Shown here in pieces: positions 27,973-37,711 of a stretch of DNA of 42,561 bases; positions within the stretch are counted from its first letter, which is position 1, and each line of letters begins with the position of its first letter. The DNA comes from Jeotgalibacillus sp. ET6 (lineage in GTDB: Bacteria; Bacillota; Bacilli; Bacillales; Jeotgalibacillaceae). The DNA lies in assembly GCF_029667115.1 (NCBI RefSeq), contig NZ_JARUIU010000015.1, positions 1-42,561 of the forward strand, in the 5' to 3' direction. The notes beneath the pieces were generated by a model. It did no database searches. It was not told the DNA's origin and worked only from the letters and a program-made list of their open reading frames with translations. Both the position numbers and the translations under genes were made by a program.

Positions 27973-28029
27973 ATGGAAAAGAAAACCATAATGCAGTGGA
28001 CAATAAAGCCAGCATTTGATAAACTCACT

Positions 28030-28085
28030 GTAACTTGCAAAGCAAGCTACTTAATTTGCTCAGGTAACTTGCATAACAATATACT
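28030..28085 (+). promoter_or_regulatory. PadR-gene promoter with repeated operator-like sites
   Basis: Inverted repeat GTAACTTGC-AAA-GCAAGCTAC (28030-28050, one mismatch pair) and a direct copy of GTAACTTGC (28064-28072), 34 bp apart. The second copy lies inside the spacer of a promoter candidate TTGCTC (28056-28061)-18 bp-TATACT (28080-28085). This layout suggests autoregulation by the PadR protein encoded next. Confidence 0.45.
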
Positions 28086-28093
28086 GACAGGAG

Positions 28094-28468
28094 ATGTTCA
28101 AACTGAATAAAAGCCAGATGCTTAAAGGGGTGCTTGAAGGGTGCATCCTTGCTGTAATTGAAGAAAGACCTACATACGGATATGAATTATACCTGCGACT
28201 AACAGATCAGGGGCTTCAAGCCGTGAGTGAGGGTTCCATCTACCCGGTGCTGCTCCGATTACAAAAAGAAGACCTGATCGAAGGGACCTTTGTAAAATCA
28301 GCAAACGGCCCGAATAGAAAATATTATTCTTTAACTGACAAAGGAAAACAGGCACTGAAGCACTTTAAACAGGAATGGACCGTCCTATCCGAATCCGTCA
28401 GCCAAATTGTGTTAAAGAAAGGAGGCAGAGGAGACGATGACCACCACCGCATTCGTCGAGCTAAATAA
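28094..28468 (+). CDS. PadR family transcriptional regulator
   Basis: 124 residues with the PadR winged helix: MLKGVLEGCILAVIEERPTYGYELYLRL, GSIYPVLLRLQKEDLIEG (recognition helix and wing) and NGPNRKYYSLTDKGKQAL. The start is uncertain. At the ATG (28094) the GGAG is directly adjacent, too close for normal initiation. A CTG at 28103 lies 9 nt after GGAG and would give (M)NKSQMLKGVLEG, the usual PadR N-terminus. The 3' end overlaps the next membrane-protein gene by 32 nt, the common PadR plus DUF1129/HAAS arrangement. Confidence 0.88.
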   Translation: MFKLNKSQMLKGVLEGCILAVIEERPTYGYELYLRLTDQGLQAVSEGSIYPVLLRLQKEDLIEGTFVKSANGPNRKYYSLTDKGKQALKHFKQEWTVLSESVSQIVLKKGGRGDDDHHRIRRAK

Positions 28469-29075
28469 TAAACGGAGAAAAGAACTGACCGCTCAAAATG
28501 AAGCGTTTTACAAGGACATTATGCTATATGTCAGAGGCAGCAATGTGGATCAGCGGGCGGGAGAAGAACTCCTGCTTGAACTGCTTGAGCATTTAATTGA
28601 TGCGCAGGCCAGAGGGAAAAGAGCTGTGGATGTGTTTGGCATTCATCCGCAGGAGTATTGCAAAAAACTTGTGGATGCGCTGCCCAAGGCTTCTTTCAAA
28701 GAAAAAGCAGTCCTCTATGGATCTGTTCTTTCATTTAGCGGAATGTGGCTTTTCGGTTTGCTGGGTGCAGCCCAGCTTCTATGGCCCGAGCTTCAGCCTT
28801 CAATCGCAGTTTCACATATTGCTGCAGTTGTCATGGTGATGCTCATCTTGCCCGGAACCGCACTTACCCTCCTGAAAAAGAGTCTTTTTTCTACTAAAAA
28901 ATCACGCATTGAAAATGTCATCTGGGCCACTACAACAGCCCTAATCTGGCTGATTCCCATCGCCATTATCTATATCGTACCCGAAACCTTTAAAATTGAA
29001 GGTTCATTCTTCCTGTATGGATATGTTTTTGCGGGACTTTTGCTTGTTCACTTTCTATTAAAGAAATTTAAATAA
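28437..29075 (+). CDS. PadR-partner membrane protein (DUF1129/HAAS-like)
   Basis: 212 residues. The N-terminal ~85 are soluble and helical ([42 protein letters not shown]), resembling DUF1129/HAAS proteins, which often lie downstream of PadR regulators. Four hydrophobic segments follow (about 95-115, 120-142, 160-180, 190-208). AGGAGG and GAGGAG precede the ATG, inside the padR 3' end, so translation is coupled. A role as the membrane effector or sensor of the PadR pair is inferred from context only. No terminator is obvious after it. Confidence 0.72.
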   Translation: MTTTAFVELNNKRRKELTAQNEAFYKDIMLYVRGSNVDQRAGEELLLELLEHLIDAQARGKRAVDVFGIHPQEYCKKLVDALPKASFKEKAVLYGSVLSFSGMWLFGLLGAAQLLWPELQPSIAVSHIAAVVMVMLILPGTALTLLKKSLFSTKKSRIENVIWATTTALIWLIPIAIIYIVPETFKIEGSFFLYGYVFAGLLLVHFLLKKFK

Positions 29076-29115
29076 TCACGTGTGTCGAAAAGAAAAAGGA
29101 AAATTGGAAAATGCA

Positions 29116-29144
29116 TTGTCTTTCCTCTCACAATATGATATACT
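29116..29144 (+). promoter_or_regulatory. rpsF-ssb-rpsR promoter
   Basis: TTGTCT (29116-29121), 17 bp, TATACT (29139-29144), followed by a ~75-nt leader before rpsF. Confidence 0.7.
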
Positions 29145-29170
29145 TCTACATTGTGAGTAATATAATTATT

Positions 29171-29207
29171 ATTCCTTGCATCCCAGCATTGGGAAGCCGC
29201 ACAGACC
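29171..29207 (+). ncRNA. Candidate S6:S18 ribosomal leader (autoregulatory mRNA element)
   Basis: A hairpin TCCCA-gcat-TGGGA (29181-29194) is enclosed by TGC/GCA (29177-29179 / 29199-29201), with AAGCCGCAC on the 3' side of the internal loop. This resembles the S18-site-mimicking leader found upstream of rpsF in many bacteria, where S6:S18 binding represses the operon. It sits just before the rpsF ribosome-binding site. The assignment is from position and a CCG-containing loop, not from a covariance search. Confidence 0.5.
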
Positions 29208-29224
29208 ATAAGGAGGTGAAACCG

Positions 29225-29518
29225 ATGAGAAAGTACGAAATTACGTACATTATCCGCCCAAACGTGGACGATGAGCAAAAGAAAGCTGTAAATGAGCGTT
29301 TTGCGAATATCCTGACTTCTAACGGAGCGGAAATCATCGAATCAAAAGAGTGGGGTAAGCGTCGTTTAGCTTACGAAATCAACGAATATCGTGAAGGAAT
29401 TTACCATATCGTCACATTGAATTCTGCTTCTGAAGCAATCAATGAATTTGACCGATTGGCTAAAATCAGTGAAGATATCGTTCGCCACATGACAGTTCGT
29501 CTAGACGAAGATAACTAA
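29225..29518 (+). CDS. rpsF: 30S ribosomal protein S6
   Basis: 97 residues beginning [22 protein letters not shown] and containing [21 protein letters not shown], the S6 pattern. S6 forms a heterodimer with S18 on the 30S platform. AAGGAGGTG lies 6 nt upstream of the ATG at 29225; the open frame extends 38 codons upstream but through the leader and promoter, so those codons are not used. First gene of rpsF-ssb-rpsR. Confidence 0.98.
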   Translation: MRKYEITYIIRPNVDDEQKKAVNERFANILTSNGAEIIESKEWGKRRLAYEINEYREGIYHIVTLNSASEAINEFDRLAKISEDIVRHMTVRLDEDN

Positions 29519-29584
29519 TCGTAACGATAAAAGCTACCCAATGAGAGGGCTTTTGCCTGATCGGGGAAAAAGGAGTTGATTCTG

Positions 29585-30109
29585 ATGATGAATCGAGTCG
29601 TGCTAGTGGGTCGATTAACGAAGGATCCAGATTTGCGCTACACGCCAAGCGGTGTGGCAGTTGCAACCTTTACACTCGCTGTGAATCGTCCATTTTCGAA
29701 CCAGCAGGGAGATCGTGAAGCGGATTTTATCAATTGTGTTGTTTGGCGTCGTCCAGCGGAAAACGTTGCGAACTTTTTAAAAAAGGGCAGCCTTGCCGGT
29801 GTCGACGGTCGTGTGCAGACACGAAGCTATGATAACCAAGAAGGAAAGCGTGTATATGTAACGGAAATCGTTGCAGAAAGCGTACAGTTCCTTGAACCGA
29901 AAAATGCATCTGGCGGACAGTCTGGTGGAAATTATGGAGGAGACCAGGGTTACCGCGGTAACCAGGGAAACCAAAATAATAATAACTTCGGTCAGAATCA
30001 ACCTCGTGATAATAATCAGAACAACCAAAATTACACCCGGGTGGACAAGGATCCATTTTCAAATGATGGTCAGCCGATCGACATTTCAGATGATGATTTG
30101 CCATTCTAG
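29585..30109 (+). CDS. ssb: Single-stranded DNA-binding protein SSB (SsbA)
   Basis: 174 residues: an OB fold ([22 protein letters not shown] ... [30 protein letters not shown], ~1-108), a low-complexity Gly/Asn/Gln linker ([10 protein letters not shown]...), and the acidic tip DISDDDLPF that recruits partner proteins. It coats ssDNA at the fork and in repair. GGAG lies 9 nt before the ATG at 29585, and a second ATG follows directly. Placement between rpsF and rpsR is conserved. Confidence 0.97.
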   Translation: MMNRVVLVGRLTKDPDLRYTPSGVAVATFTLAVNRPFSNQQGDREADFINCVVWRRPAENVANFLKKGSLAGVDGRVQTRSYDNQEGKRVYVTEIVAESVQFLEPKNASGGQSGGNYGGDQGYRGNQGNQNNNNFGQNQPRDNNQNNQNYTRVDKDPFSNDGQPIDISDDDLPF

Positions 30110-30151
30110 GATGTAATCGTATAAAACCTTAAAAAGAAGGAGGGGAATCTC

Positions 30152-30388
30152 ATGGCAGGAGGACGCAGAGGCGGACGTCGTCGTAAAAAGGTGTGTTACT
30201 TTACTTCTAACAACATCACAAGCATCGACTACAAAGACGTAGATCTTCTTAGAAAGTTTATTTCTGAGCGTGGAAAAATTTTACCACGTCGTGTAACTGG
30301 AACAAGAGCGAAATATCAGCGTATGCTGACAATCGCAGTAAAACGTTCACGTACAATGGCATTACTACCATTCGTAACAGGTGAATAA
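30152..30388 (+). CDS. rpsR: 30S ribosomal protein S18
   Basis: 78 residues, basic, with [56 protein letters not shown], diagnostic of S18. GGAGGGG precedes the ATG. It ends the rpsF-ssb-rpsR operon and is followed by a strong terminator. Cys15 is a single cysteine, so the zinc-free or reduced-zinc form is likely. Confidence 0.98.
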   Translation: MAGGRRGGRRRKKVCYFTSNNITSIDYKDVDLLRKFISERGKILPRRVTGTRAKYQRMLTIAVKRSRTMALLPFVTGE

Positions 30389-30400
30389 GTAGTAAATGAA

Positions 30401-30434
30401 AACCGTCAGATCCCCATGGATCTGGCGGTTTTTT
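30401..30434 (+). terminator. rpsR operon terminator
   Basis: AACCGTCAGATCC (30401-30413) / GGATCTGGCGGTT (30418-30430), 13 bp with one wobble, CCAT loop and a run of six T residues. Confidence 0.92.
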
Positions 30435-30506
30435 CGCTGTGTAGTATATTTGTGTCGTAAATTAAAACAAAATAGCCGTAATTAACGATTTTTTTACTAA
30501 TAAAGT

Positions 30507-30531
30507 TAAAAAATTCAAACATAACCGATCA
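30507..30531 (+). promoter_or_regulatory. Weak sigma-D-like promoter for the chemoreceptor
   Basis: TAAA (30507-30510), 13 bp, ACCGATCA (30524-30531) resembles the flagellar sigma-D pattern TAAA-N15-GCCGATAT, but the spacer is two bases short and the -10 deviates. Confidence 0.3.
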
Positions 30532-30570
30532 ACTTGTATATACGATTACAACACAGATCGGGGGATCCAC

Positions 30571-32565
30571 ATGAATCGAATCGTAAAATCTATAAAAACA
30601 AAACTGCTGGTCGTGACCACATTTGTTTTGTTCATCTCCTTTGTTTTTCTTCTGGGAGTGACCGGATGGCAGCTTCATGAAAGAACACAGAAGGATGTAC
30701 TGGAACAAGCCGGGGGAATTGCAAAGGAGCTGAACAATTCCACGAATACCTTTTTAGGTCAATATGGCAGAAGCATAGGTCAGGTTGCTGCTACAGAAAC
30801 GGCCTCGCAATTTGCCCGTGGTGAACAGGAAGGGGAGACGGAGTTGATTTCTCTAATGCAGGACTATTTAGACCTGTACGATGAGTCCGGTCAAATTTAT
30901 GCCGCTGGAAATGACGGGAGACTGACGATCGAGCCTGATGCAGACTTGCCTGCGGATTTTGACGCCAGAACGCGCGAGTGGTATATCAATGCGATGGAGA
31001 ATCAACAGGAGGTTCAATGGAGTGAACCTTATTTGGATGAGGCAACTGGAGCGTACATCATTACAGCTTCAACGGCAATAGTTTCTAATGAGGAAGTACT
31101 TGGGGTTGTAGGCGTTGATATAACATTGGCAAGCCTGTCAGAGAAAATAGAACAGTCTCAAATTAGTTATGAAGGATATCCATTTGTTTTATCATCCGAA
31201 GGAATTGCGCTTATTCACCCTTCTCTTGAGGGAGAAAGTCTGATGGATTTTGAATTTATCCAGGAAATTTACAGTGCCCAGGAGAGCAGCGGTTCTATCG
31301 TATATGAGTTAAATGGGTCAGAGAAAATGTTAGTGTACACCAGAGCAGAGGATACGGGTTGGCTGATTGGAGTTGCTTTCGAACAGGAAACCATCCTAAA
31401 AGAGTCACAAGCTGTGATCCTTATGCTTGCCTTGCTTGGACTGATCACACTGGTCCTTTCCGGTTTTGTCATGTGGTTTATTGCGGGTCGATTTACAAAA
31501 CCGATCCTGCAATTACGGGAAACCGTCAGCCGAGTGGCAAAAGGAGATTTGACCGGGCGTGCTCAAGTAAGCACAAGAGATGAGCTTGGTGAGCTGGCGA
31601 ATGAATTTAATACCATGGTGGATTCAATGAGCGGCATTATAAAAGTAGTCAAAGGCTCAGTGGAAGACGTAAGAAATTCTGCAGAAGGGCTGAGTGCTGT
31701 TGCAGAAGAAACCAATGCATCAGGAGAACAGGTTGCGGGAGCCGTCTCCGATATTGCAGAAGGAGCAGGTCAATCTGCTGTGGAAGCAGATGAAGCAAAT
31801 AAGCAGACAGTCGGGCTTGGCAGCCAAATCAATACGATTTCAGTACAGGCTGGACACATGTCCGGGACAGCTCAAGAGGCAGGAGAAATGAATCAAAAAG
31901 GCATCAGCCAGATGAAAAAACTGCAGGAATATCATGGGACGTCTTCAGCCTTTATTCAATCAATGGAAACGGTTATACAAGGGCTTGAGGTAAAAGTACA
32001 GTCGATTGAAAAAATCATGGCCACCATTACAGATATTTCTTCTCAAACGAATCTTTTGGCGCTGAATGCATCCATTGAGGCTGCAAGAGCCGGAGAGCAT
32101 GGAAAAGGATTTGCGGTCGTGGCCGAGGAAGTAAGAAAGCTTGCCGAGCAATCCGCTTCTGCGACAAATGAAGTAAAACAGACAATTGTGGCGATACAGG
32201 AGAGCTCAACTCACGCTGTATCTGAAATGGGACGTACAAAAGAAACATTCGCCCATCAATCGGAAGTGGTTGAACAAACACATGAAATGTTTAACCAGAT
32301 GTCCCATGTAATGAGCAGCATGGAAGCCTCCATTTTAACGATCTATGAAGAAATCAAGGAGGTTGCACACAGTAAAGATGCCGTGAGCCGTGTGATACAG
32401 GAAATGGCCGCTATGGCCGAGGAAACAGCAGCTTCCTGTCAGCAGGTTGCAGCCTCAACAGATGAGCAGACAAGAGCGATTCAAACCGTTACAGCCTCCG
32501 CTGAACGTCTAAGTGAACTTAGTGAGGAACTGAAGGATGCGGTCAATCGCTTCCAAGTCGAATAA
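30571..32565 (+). CDS. Methyl-accepting chemotaxis protein with dCache sensor
   Basis: 664 residues: TM1 (12-32), extracellular double-Cache sensor (~38-275), TM2 (281-305), HAMP (306-358), and a cytoplasmic coiled-coil signalling domain with hairpin tip around 505-530 ([22 protein letters not shown]). The sensor shows R135-x-W137-Y138, Y154 and D183, the spacing of the amino-acid-binding dCache motif, so an amino-acid ligand is likely. GGGGG precedes the ATG. A single gene between the rpsR operon and yybS, ending in its own terminator; this junction is variable among Bacillus genomes. Confidence 0.93.
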   Translation: MNRIVKSIKTKLLVVTTFVLFISFVFLLGVTGWQLHERTQKDVLEQAGGIAKELNNSTNTFLGQYGRSIGQVAATETASQFARGEQEGETELISLMQDYLDLYDESGQIYAAGNDGRLTIEPDADLPADFDARTREWYINAMENQQEVQWSEPYLDEATGAYIITASTAIVSNEEVLGVVGVDITLASLSEKIEQSQISYEGYPFVLSSEGIALIHPSLEGESLMDFEFIQEIYSAQESSGSIVYELNGSEKMLVYTRAEDTGWLIGVAFEQETILKESQAVILMLALLGLITLVLSGFVMWFIAGRFTKPILQLRETVSRVAKGDLTGRAQVSTRDELGELANEFNTMVDSMSGIIKVVKGSVEDVRNSAEGLSAVAEETNASGEQVAGAVSDIAEGAGQSAVEADEANKQTVGLGSQINTISVQAGHMSGTAQEAGEMNQKGISQMKKLQEYHGTSSAFIQSMETVIQGLEVKVQSIEKIMATITDISSQTNLLALNASIEAARAGEHGKGFAVVAEEVRKLAEQSASATNEVKQTIVAIQESSTHAVSEMGRTKETFAHQSEVVEQTHEMFNQMSHVMSSMEASILTIYEEIKEVAHSKDAVSRVIQEMAAMAEETAASCQQVAASTDEQTRAIQTVTASAERLSELSEELKDAVNRFQVE

Positions 32566-32571
32566 AGAAAG

Positions 32572-32608
32572 AGGCTCTTTTAACAGCTATTGTTAAAAGG
32601 GTCTTTTT
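32572..32608 (+). terminator. Chemoreceptor gene terminator
   Basis: CTCTTTTAACA / TGTTAAAAGGG stem (within 32573-32603) with GCTAT loop, followed by TTTTT. Confidence 0.88.
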
Positions 32609-32660
32609 CGTCTTGACTCACCTCAAAATATGACAACTGTGTAGACATCCTTTTAAATAG

Positions 32661-32689
32661 TTGAATGGGCGGAGGATGACAGGTAGAAT
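32661..32689 (+). promoter_or_regulatory. yybS promoter
   Basis: TTGAAT (32661-32666), 17 bp, TAGAAT (32684-32689), 54 bp before yybS. Confidence 0.65.
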
Positions 32690-32743
32690 TAGCTTGATAC
32701 GGTTTTAATGAACGTGTACAGGGAAAAAGACTGAGGTGACCCA

Positions 32744-33682
32744 ATGAATGATTCACTCGCCAGAAGGATAACAGAAGGGGCTGTGCTGACAGCGATTTTC
32801 GCATTGCTCGTTTCAGTGACGGTTTATTTGCCTCCTTTAGGATTAATTATCCATTTAGTATTGGTTTTTCCATATATTATTTACAGTTCCAAGTATTCAT
32901 TAAAGTCTTCTCTGCTGATGGTCGCTGCAGGAATCGGTGCATCCGCAATTGTCAGTTCGGTTGCTGCGATTCCATTTGCGTTTGCATTCAGTACAGCAGG
33001 GGTGCTGATGGGATGGATGATTAAAGAAAATAAAAGCAAATTACTCATTTTAGTTTCATCCACCCTGATTTTTGTGTTTTATATACTTTTGTTTTACGTA
33101 GGTTCCATTCTTTTTCTGGGAATCAATTTAATTGATGATTTGCTTTATGCTTTGAATGAGTCCTTCCAGGGATTTATTTCTCAAAGCGAGGCAGCGGGCG
33201 TCGATGTGTCAGACTTGTCAGAGCAGTGGACGAGCTATATAGGAACGCTTGAACTGCTGATGCCAACCTGGCTTGTCGCCACTGTTGCAGTATGGACATG
33301 GCTGATTCTGCTCATTAACTTTCCGCTTGCAAAAAGATTTTCTGTCAAGGTCCCGCGTTTTAACCCTTTTCATGAACTATCTTTTCCCAAAAGTGTGATA
33401 TGGTATTACTTAATCGTTTTAATAATCGCGTTGATCAGTATGCCTGATGAAGGTACCACATTTGCGTTTGCTCTGCTCAATCTGCAGGCAGGACTTGAGC
33501 TGATCATGGTTGTGCAGGGACTTTCCTTTATTCACTTCTGGGGTCATTTAAAAGGATGGGGAAGAGGAAGGCTGATTCTGTTTACGGTCATTGGCATCAT
33601 GCTGAATCCATTTACCCGGATAGTAGGTATAATTGATTTAGGTTTTGACCTGCGTGAACGACTGAGATCAAACGGGAAATAA
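32744..33682 (+). CDS. yybS: Membrane protein YybS (DUF2232)
   Basis: 312 residues with about eight hydrophobic segments: LTAIFALLVSVTVYL, LGLIIHLVLVFPYIIY, SLLMVAAGIGASAIVSSVAAIPFAF, LLILVSSTLIFVFYILLFY, WLVATVAVWTWLILLINF, VIWYYLIVLIIALISM and a C-terminal pair. It matches B. subtilis YybS in size, topology and position before gdpP-rplI-dnaC. DUF2232 proteins are related to S-component-like membrane proteins; no substrate is known. GAGGTG lies 6 nt upstream of the ATG. Confidence 0.88.
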   Translation: MNDSLARRITEGAVLTAIFALLVSVTVYLPPLGLIIHLVLVFPYIIYSSKYSLKSSLLMVAAGIGASAIVSSVAAIPFAFAFSTAGVLMGWMIKENKSKLLILVSSTLIFVFYILLFYVGSILFLGINLIDDLLYALNESFQGFISQSEAAGVDVSDLSEQWTSYIGTLELLMPTWLVATVAVWTWLILLINFPLAKRFSVKVPRFNPFHELSFPKSVIWYYLIVLIIALISMPDEGTTFAFALLNLQAGLELIMVVQGLSFIHFWGHLKGWGRGRLILFTVIGIMLNPFTRIVGIIDLGFDLRERLRSNGK

Positions 33683-33693
33683 CGGCAAAAAGT

Positions 33694-33721
33694 TTGCATA
33701 TTGCGGAATTATGCCTATAAT
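33694..33721 (+). promoter_or_regulatory. gdpP promoter
   Basis: TTGCAT (33694-33699), 16 bp, perfect -10 TATAAT (33716-33721), in the 131-bp yybS-gdpP spacer. It leaves a ~85-nt leader before gdpP. Confidence 0.65.
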
Positions 33722-33813
33722 TATATCAATAATTAGGAAAATCAAGCGTACATCTCCGGTACAGCTTAACAAAATCATTTAAGCGGAATTATCCGTTTTT
33801 GGGAGCTGAAAGC

Positions 33814-35790
33814 ATGCCAACATATTTTCAACATAGGGTAATGCGAAGATTGTTAATCGGGCTTTCGGTTTCATTAGTACTTTTAGTAGTGGCATTCGCT
33901 TTTTTCAACTGGTGGATTACATTTGTCGGGCTTCTTGTGATTGCCCCTCTGCTATGGTTCTCATTTTCCTATGAGAAACGCTTTTTTGAAGACACCGAGC
34001 AATATATTTCAACCTTGTCCTACCGCATTAAGCGGGTAGGAGAAGAAGCGCTGATGGAAATGCCTGTAGGAATTCTTTTATTTAACGATGATTTTTATGT
34101 GGAGTGGGCAAATCCCTATCTCTCTTCCTTTATTGAGGATGGACCGATGATTGGCCGTTCGTTGTATGATGTGGCAGATGTTTTGCTTCCTGTCATAAAA
34201 AGGGAAGGGAATACGGAAGAAACCGTCTCCTGGAGCGGGCGTATTTTTCGTGTCGTTCATAAGCAGGATGAGAAGCTGCTTTACTTTTTTGACGTCACCG
34301 AGCAATCCCAGGTCGAAGAGCAGTTTGAAGCAGACCGTACCGTATTGGCTGTTATTTTCCTGGACAACTACGATGAGCTGACACAGGGGATGGACGATTC
34401 GGCCCGCAGCAATATCAACAACTCCGTTACTACTCTGCTGAATGCCTGGGCTAACGAACATCATATCTACGTGAAAAGAATATCCTCTGACCGTTTTATT
34501 GCGGTGATGAATGAAAACATTTTGCGTGAGCTAGAGCAGGAAAAATTTACGATTTTAGATTCCATCCGTGAAATGACGTCCAAACAAAATGTTCCGTTAA
34601 CCCTGAGCATTGGGATAGGCTCTGGCGCCGAGAGCTTGCCTGAGCTTGGACTTCAGGCGCAATCAAGCCTTGACCTTGCCCTTGGAAGGGGAGGCGACCA
34701 GGTGGCCATTAAACAGCAAAATGGCAAGGTTAAATTCTTCGGAGGGAAAACAAACCCGATGGAAAAGCGCACCCGGGTGAGGGCACGCGTAATTTCCCAC
34801 GCGCTTCGTGAACTGATCCTCGGCAGCGACCAGGTCATTGTGATGGGCCATAAACGACCCGACATGGATGCAATCGGCGCGTCGATCGGCATTCGGAAAA
34901 TAGCCCAAATGAATGATCGTGAGGGCTATGTAGCTGTGGATTTTTCACAAATCGACAGCGGGGTGAAACGGTTAATGGATGAGATCAAAGGAAAACCTGA
35001 TCTCTTTTCTCATATGATTACTCCGGAAGAAGCTCTTGAAATGGCAACAGAAGATACGCTTCTTGTCATTGTTGACACACATAAGCCAAGTCTCGTCATT
35101 GAAGAACGGCTGCTGAATAAAGTGGAGAAAGTGGTCGTCATTGACCATCATAGACGCGGAGAAGAGTTTATACAAAATCCTCTGCTGGTTTATATGGAGC
35201 CATACGCTTCCTCCACCGCCGAGCTTGTTACGGAGCTTCTTGATTATCAGCCGAAGCACGAAAAAATCACCATGCTTGAGGCAACGGCATTGCTTGCCGG
35301 AATTATCGTTGATACAAAAAGCTTTACGCTCCGGACAGGTTCAAGAACATTTGATGCAGCCTCATACCTGAGAACGCTTGGAGCAGATACGGTACTTGTG
35401 CAGCAATTTTTGAGAGAAGATGTGACTACTTATGTAGAGCGGGCAAAATTAGTGGAAACCGTCGAATTCTTTAAGCATGGCATGGCCATTGCCACAGGAG
35501 AAGAAGACCGGGTCCACGACTCTGTCATCATTGCTCAGGCAGCGGATACACTGCTGTCCATGGAGGATGTAGCAGCATCATTTGTCGTGGCGATGAGAGA
35601 AGAAAATGTGGTGGGAATCTCCGCCAGATCACTCGGTACCGTGAACGTACAACTGATCATGGAGAGGCTTGAAGGCGGCGGACATTTAACCAACGCAGCA
35701 ACACAGCTGTATGACATCACCATTGATGAAGCCGTTGAGCGATTAAAAACGGCCATTAACGAACATATTGAAGGGAGTTCTGAAGAATGA
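33814..35790 (+). CDS. gdpP: Cyclic-di-AMP phosphodiesterase GdpP
   Basis: The 658-residue membrane enzyme degrades c-di-AMP, the second messenger that controls potassium and osmolyte uptake. Order: two TM segments (~10-50), a PAS domain (~75-140, haem-binding in the family), a degenerate GGDEF domain (~165-300), then the DHH domain with [21 protein letters not shown] and VVVIDHHRR, and DHHA1 ending [15 protein letters not shown]. The ATG at 33814 has GGGAG 8 nt upstream. The stop overlaps the rplI start (ATGA), so the two are coupled. Confidence 0.96.
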   Translation: MPTYFQHRVMRRLLIGLSVSLVLLVVAFAFFNWWITFVGLLVIAPLLWFSFSYEKRFFEDTEQYISTLSYRIKRVGEEALMEMPVGILLFNDDFYVEWANPYLSSFIEDGPMIGRSLYDVADVLLPVIKREGNTEETVSWSGRIFRVVHKQDEKLLYFFDVTEQSQVEEQFEADRTVLAVIFLDNYDELTQGMDDSARSNINNSVTTLLNAWANEHHIYVKRISSDRFIAVMNENILRELEQEKFTILDSIREMTSKQNVPLTLSIGIGSGAESLPELGLQAQSSLDLALGRGGDQVAIKQQNGKVKFFGGKTNPMEKRTRVRARVISHALRELILGSDQVIVMGHKRPDMDAIGASIGIRKIAQMNDREGYVAVDFSQIDSGVKRLMDEIKGKPDLFSHMITPEEALEMATEDTLLVIVDTHKPSLVIEERLLNKVEKVVVIDHHRRGEEFIQNPLLVYMEPYASSTAELVTELLDYQPKHEKITMLEATALLAGIIVDTKSFTLRTGSRTFDAASYLRTLGADTVLVQQFLREDVTTYVERAKLVETVEFFKHGMAIATGEEDRVHDSVIIAQAADTLLSMEDVAASFVVAMREENVVGISARSLGTVNVQLIMERLEGGGHLTNAATQLYDITIDEAVERLKTAINEHIEGSSEE

Positions 35791-36236
35791 AAGTTATTTT
35801 CTTGAAGGATGTAAAAGGAAAAGGAAAAAAAGGCGAAGTGAAAAACGTGGCGGATGGCTACGCACATAACTATCTGCTTAAAAATAAGCTTGCCGTTGAA
35901 GCAAATGCAGGCAATGTGAACCAGCTGGATGCTCAGAAAAAGAAACAGGAAAAGGCTCAGGAAGAAGAGCTTCAGCAGGCTGAAGAATTGAAAGAAACAC
36001 TTGAAAAGCTGACAGTTGAACTAACTGCAAAATCCGGTGAAGGCGGTCGTTTATTCGGTTCGATCACCTCAAAACAAATAGCGGAAGAGCTTAAAAAGAG
36101 TCATCAAATCAAGATTGATAAACGTAAAATCGAAATGAATGATGCCATTCGCGCACTTGGCTTTACCAATGTCCCGGTTAAAGTGCATAACGATGTGACG
36201 GCAACACTTAAAGTACATGTTGCAGAGGAAAAATAA
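35787..36236 (+). CDS. rplI: 50S ribosomal protein L9
   Basis: 149 residues: N-terminal RNA-binding domain [36 protein letters not shown], a long charged connecting helix rich in Lys/Glu/Gln (~48-80), and C-terminal domain [16 protein letters not shown]...[17 protein letters not shown]. The length equals B. subtilis L9. The ATG overlaps the gdpP stop by 4 nt, and the GAAGGGAG just upstream serves as ribosome-binding site. A strong terminator follows before dnaC. Confidence 0.98.
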   Translation: MKVIFLKDVKGKGKKGEVKNVADGYAHNYLLKNKLAVEANAGNVNQLDAQKKKQEKAQEEELQQAEELKETLEKLTVELTAKSGEGGRLFGSITSKQIAEELKKSHQIKIDKRKIEMNDAIRALGFTNVPVKVHNDVTATLKVHVAEEK

Positions 36237-36280
36237 GGAGACCTCACGAAAAAGGTCGAATTCATGCTATACTAAGAAAA

Positions 36281-36310
36281 AATGTGATCAGGTCTGATCA
36301 CATTTTTTTT
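36281..36310 (+). terminator. rplI terminator
   Basis: AATGTGATCAG (36281-36291) / CTGATCACATT (36294-36304), 11 bp perfect with a 2-nt centre, then a run of eight T residues. It lies 43 bp before dnaC, so dnaC expression depends on read-through or an internal start. Confidence 0.9.
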
Positions 36311-36352
36311 GATCAAAACCCTTTTAAAAACAGAGGGAGGGGACAGAAAAAG

Positions 36353-37711
36353 ATGAATGAACAATATGCGGATCGCATTCCGCCTCAAAATATAGAAGCA
36401 GAGCAAGCAGTCATTGGAGCCATTTTTCTTGAGCCTCAGGTGCTGATTTCTGCTGCAGAAATTTTAATGCCCGAGGATTTTTACAGAAGCTCTCATCAAA
36501 AAATCTTTGAAGTGATGATGAGTTTAAGTGATAAGGGAAAAGCCATCGATTTAATCACCGTAACAGAGGAGCTTTCTGCTGCAAAGGAGCTTGAAGATGT
36601 AGGAGGAGTTTCCTATTTAAGCGATGTAGCAGCCTCTGTGCCGACAGCAGCGAATCTTGAATACTACGCCCGTATAGTGGAAGAAAAATCGCTCCTGAGA
36701 CGCCTGATCCGTACAGCGACCACCATCGCCCAGGACGGGTACGCAAGAGAAGATGAAGTGGAAAATCTTCTTGGTGAAGCTGAACGCAGCATCATGGAGG
36801 TTGCGAACCGGAAAAATACGAGCGCGTTTCATTCCATGAAGGATGTACTGGTCAGAACCTATGACAATATCGAGATCCTTAACAGCCAAAAAGGGGATGT
36901 AACCGGAATTGCTACAGGCTTTAACGAGCTTGACCGCATGACAGCCGGGTTTCAGCGCAATGATTTGATTATCGTAGCAGCGCGTCCATCTGTTGGTAAA
37001 ACTGCCTTCGCGCTGAATATTGCGCAAAACGTAGCCACTAAAACGGGAGAAAACGTAGCCATTTTCAGTCTTGAGATGGGCGCTGAGCAGCTTGTTATGC
37101 GTATGCTTTGTGCAGAAGGAAATATTAACGCACAAAACCTGCGGACAGGTGCGCTTACGGATGAAGACTGGCGCAAGCTCACCATGGCAATGGGATCTCT
37201 GTCGAATGCAGGGATTTACATTGATGATACGCCAGGTGTGCGCGTACAGGATATTCGTGCAAAATGCCGCCGTTTAAAACAAGAGCACGGGCTGGGCATG
37301 ATTTTAATTGACTATATGCAGTTAATTCACGGAAACGGCAAACCGGGAGAAAATCGTCAGCAGGAGGTTTCTGAAATCTCCCGTTCCTTAAAAGGATTGG
37401 CCAGGGAACTCGAAGTGCCGGTAATCGCACTCTCCCAGCTTTCCCGTGGAGTAGAAACACGTCAGGACAAACGCCCCATGATGTCCGATCTTCGTGAATC
37501 AGGAAGTATTGAGCAGGATGCGGATATCGTTGCCTTCCTTTACCGGGACGATTACTATGACAAAGAAAGTGAAAATCAAAACACCATTGAAATCATCATA
37601 GCCAAGCAGCGTAACGGCCCAGTTGGCACGGTTTCTCTTGCTTTTATTAAAGAATACAACAAATTCGTCAACCTTGAACGAAGGCTGGATGATTCCGGTT
37701 TACCAGCGTAA
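36353..37711 (+). CDS. dnaC: Replicative DNA helicase (DnaB family; B. subtilis DnaC)
   Basis: 452 residues forming the hexameric 5'-3' helicase at the fork. The N-terminal domain (PPQNIEAEQAVIGAIFL ... GVSYLSDVAASVPTAAN) binds primase. The RecA-like C-terminal domain has Walker A ARPSVGKTAFALNIA, Walker B LGMILIDYMQLI and the KQRNGPVGTV arginine-finger region. Called dnaC in B. subtilis and dnaB elsewhere. The ATG at 36353 is chosen for the conserved start and the GGGAGGGG upstream; a longer frame would run through the rplI terminator. The stop codon lies inside a GGGGCC palindrome. Confidence 0.97.
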   Translation: MNEQYADRIPPQNIEAEQAVIGAIFLEPQVLISAAEILMPEDFYRSSHQKIFEVMMSLSDKGKAIDLITVTEELSAAKELEDVGGVSYLSDVAASVPTAANLEYYARIVEEKSLLRRLIRTATTIAQDGYAREDEVENLLGEAERSIMEVANRKNTSAFHSMKDVLVRTYDNIEILNSQKGDVTGIATGFNELDRMTAGFQRNDLIIVAARPSVGKTAFALNIAQNVATKTGENVAIFSLEMGAEQLVMRMLCAEGNINAQNLRTGALTDEDWRKLTMAMGSLSNAGIYIDDTPGVRVQDIRAKCRRLKQEHGLGMILIDYMQLIHGNGKPGENRQQEVSEISRSLKGLARELEVPVIALSQLSRGVETRQDKRPMMSDLRESGSIEQDADIVAFLYRDDYYDKESENQNTIEIIIAKQRNGPVGTVSLAFIKEYNKFVNLERRLDDSGLPA

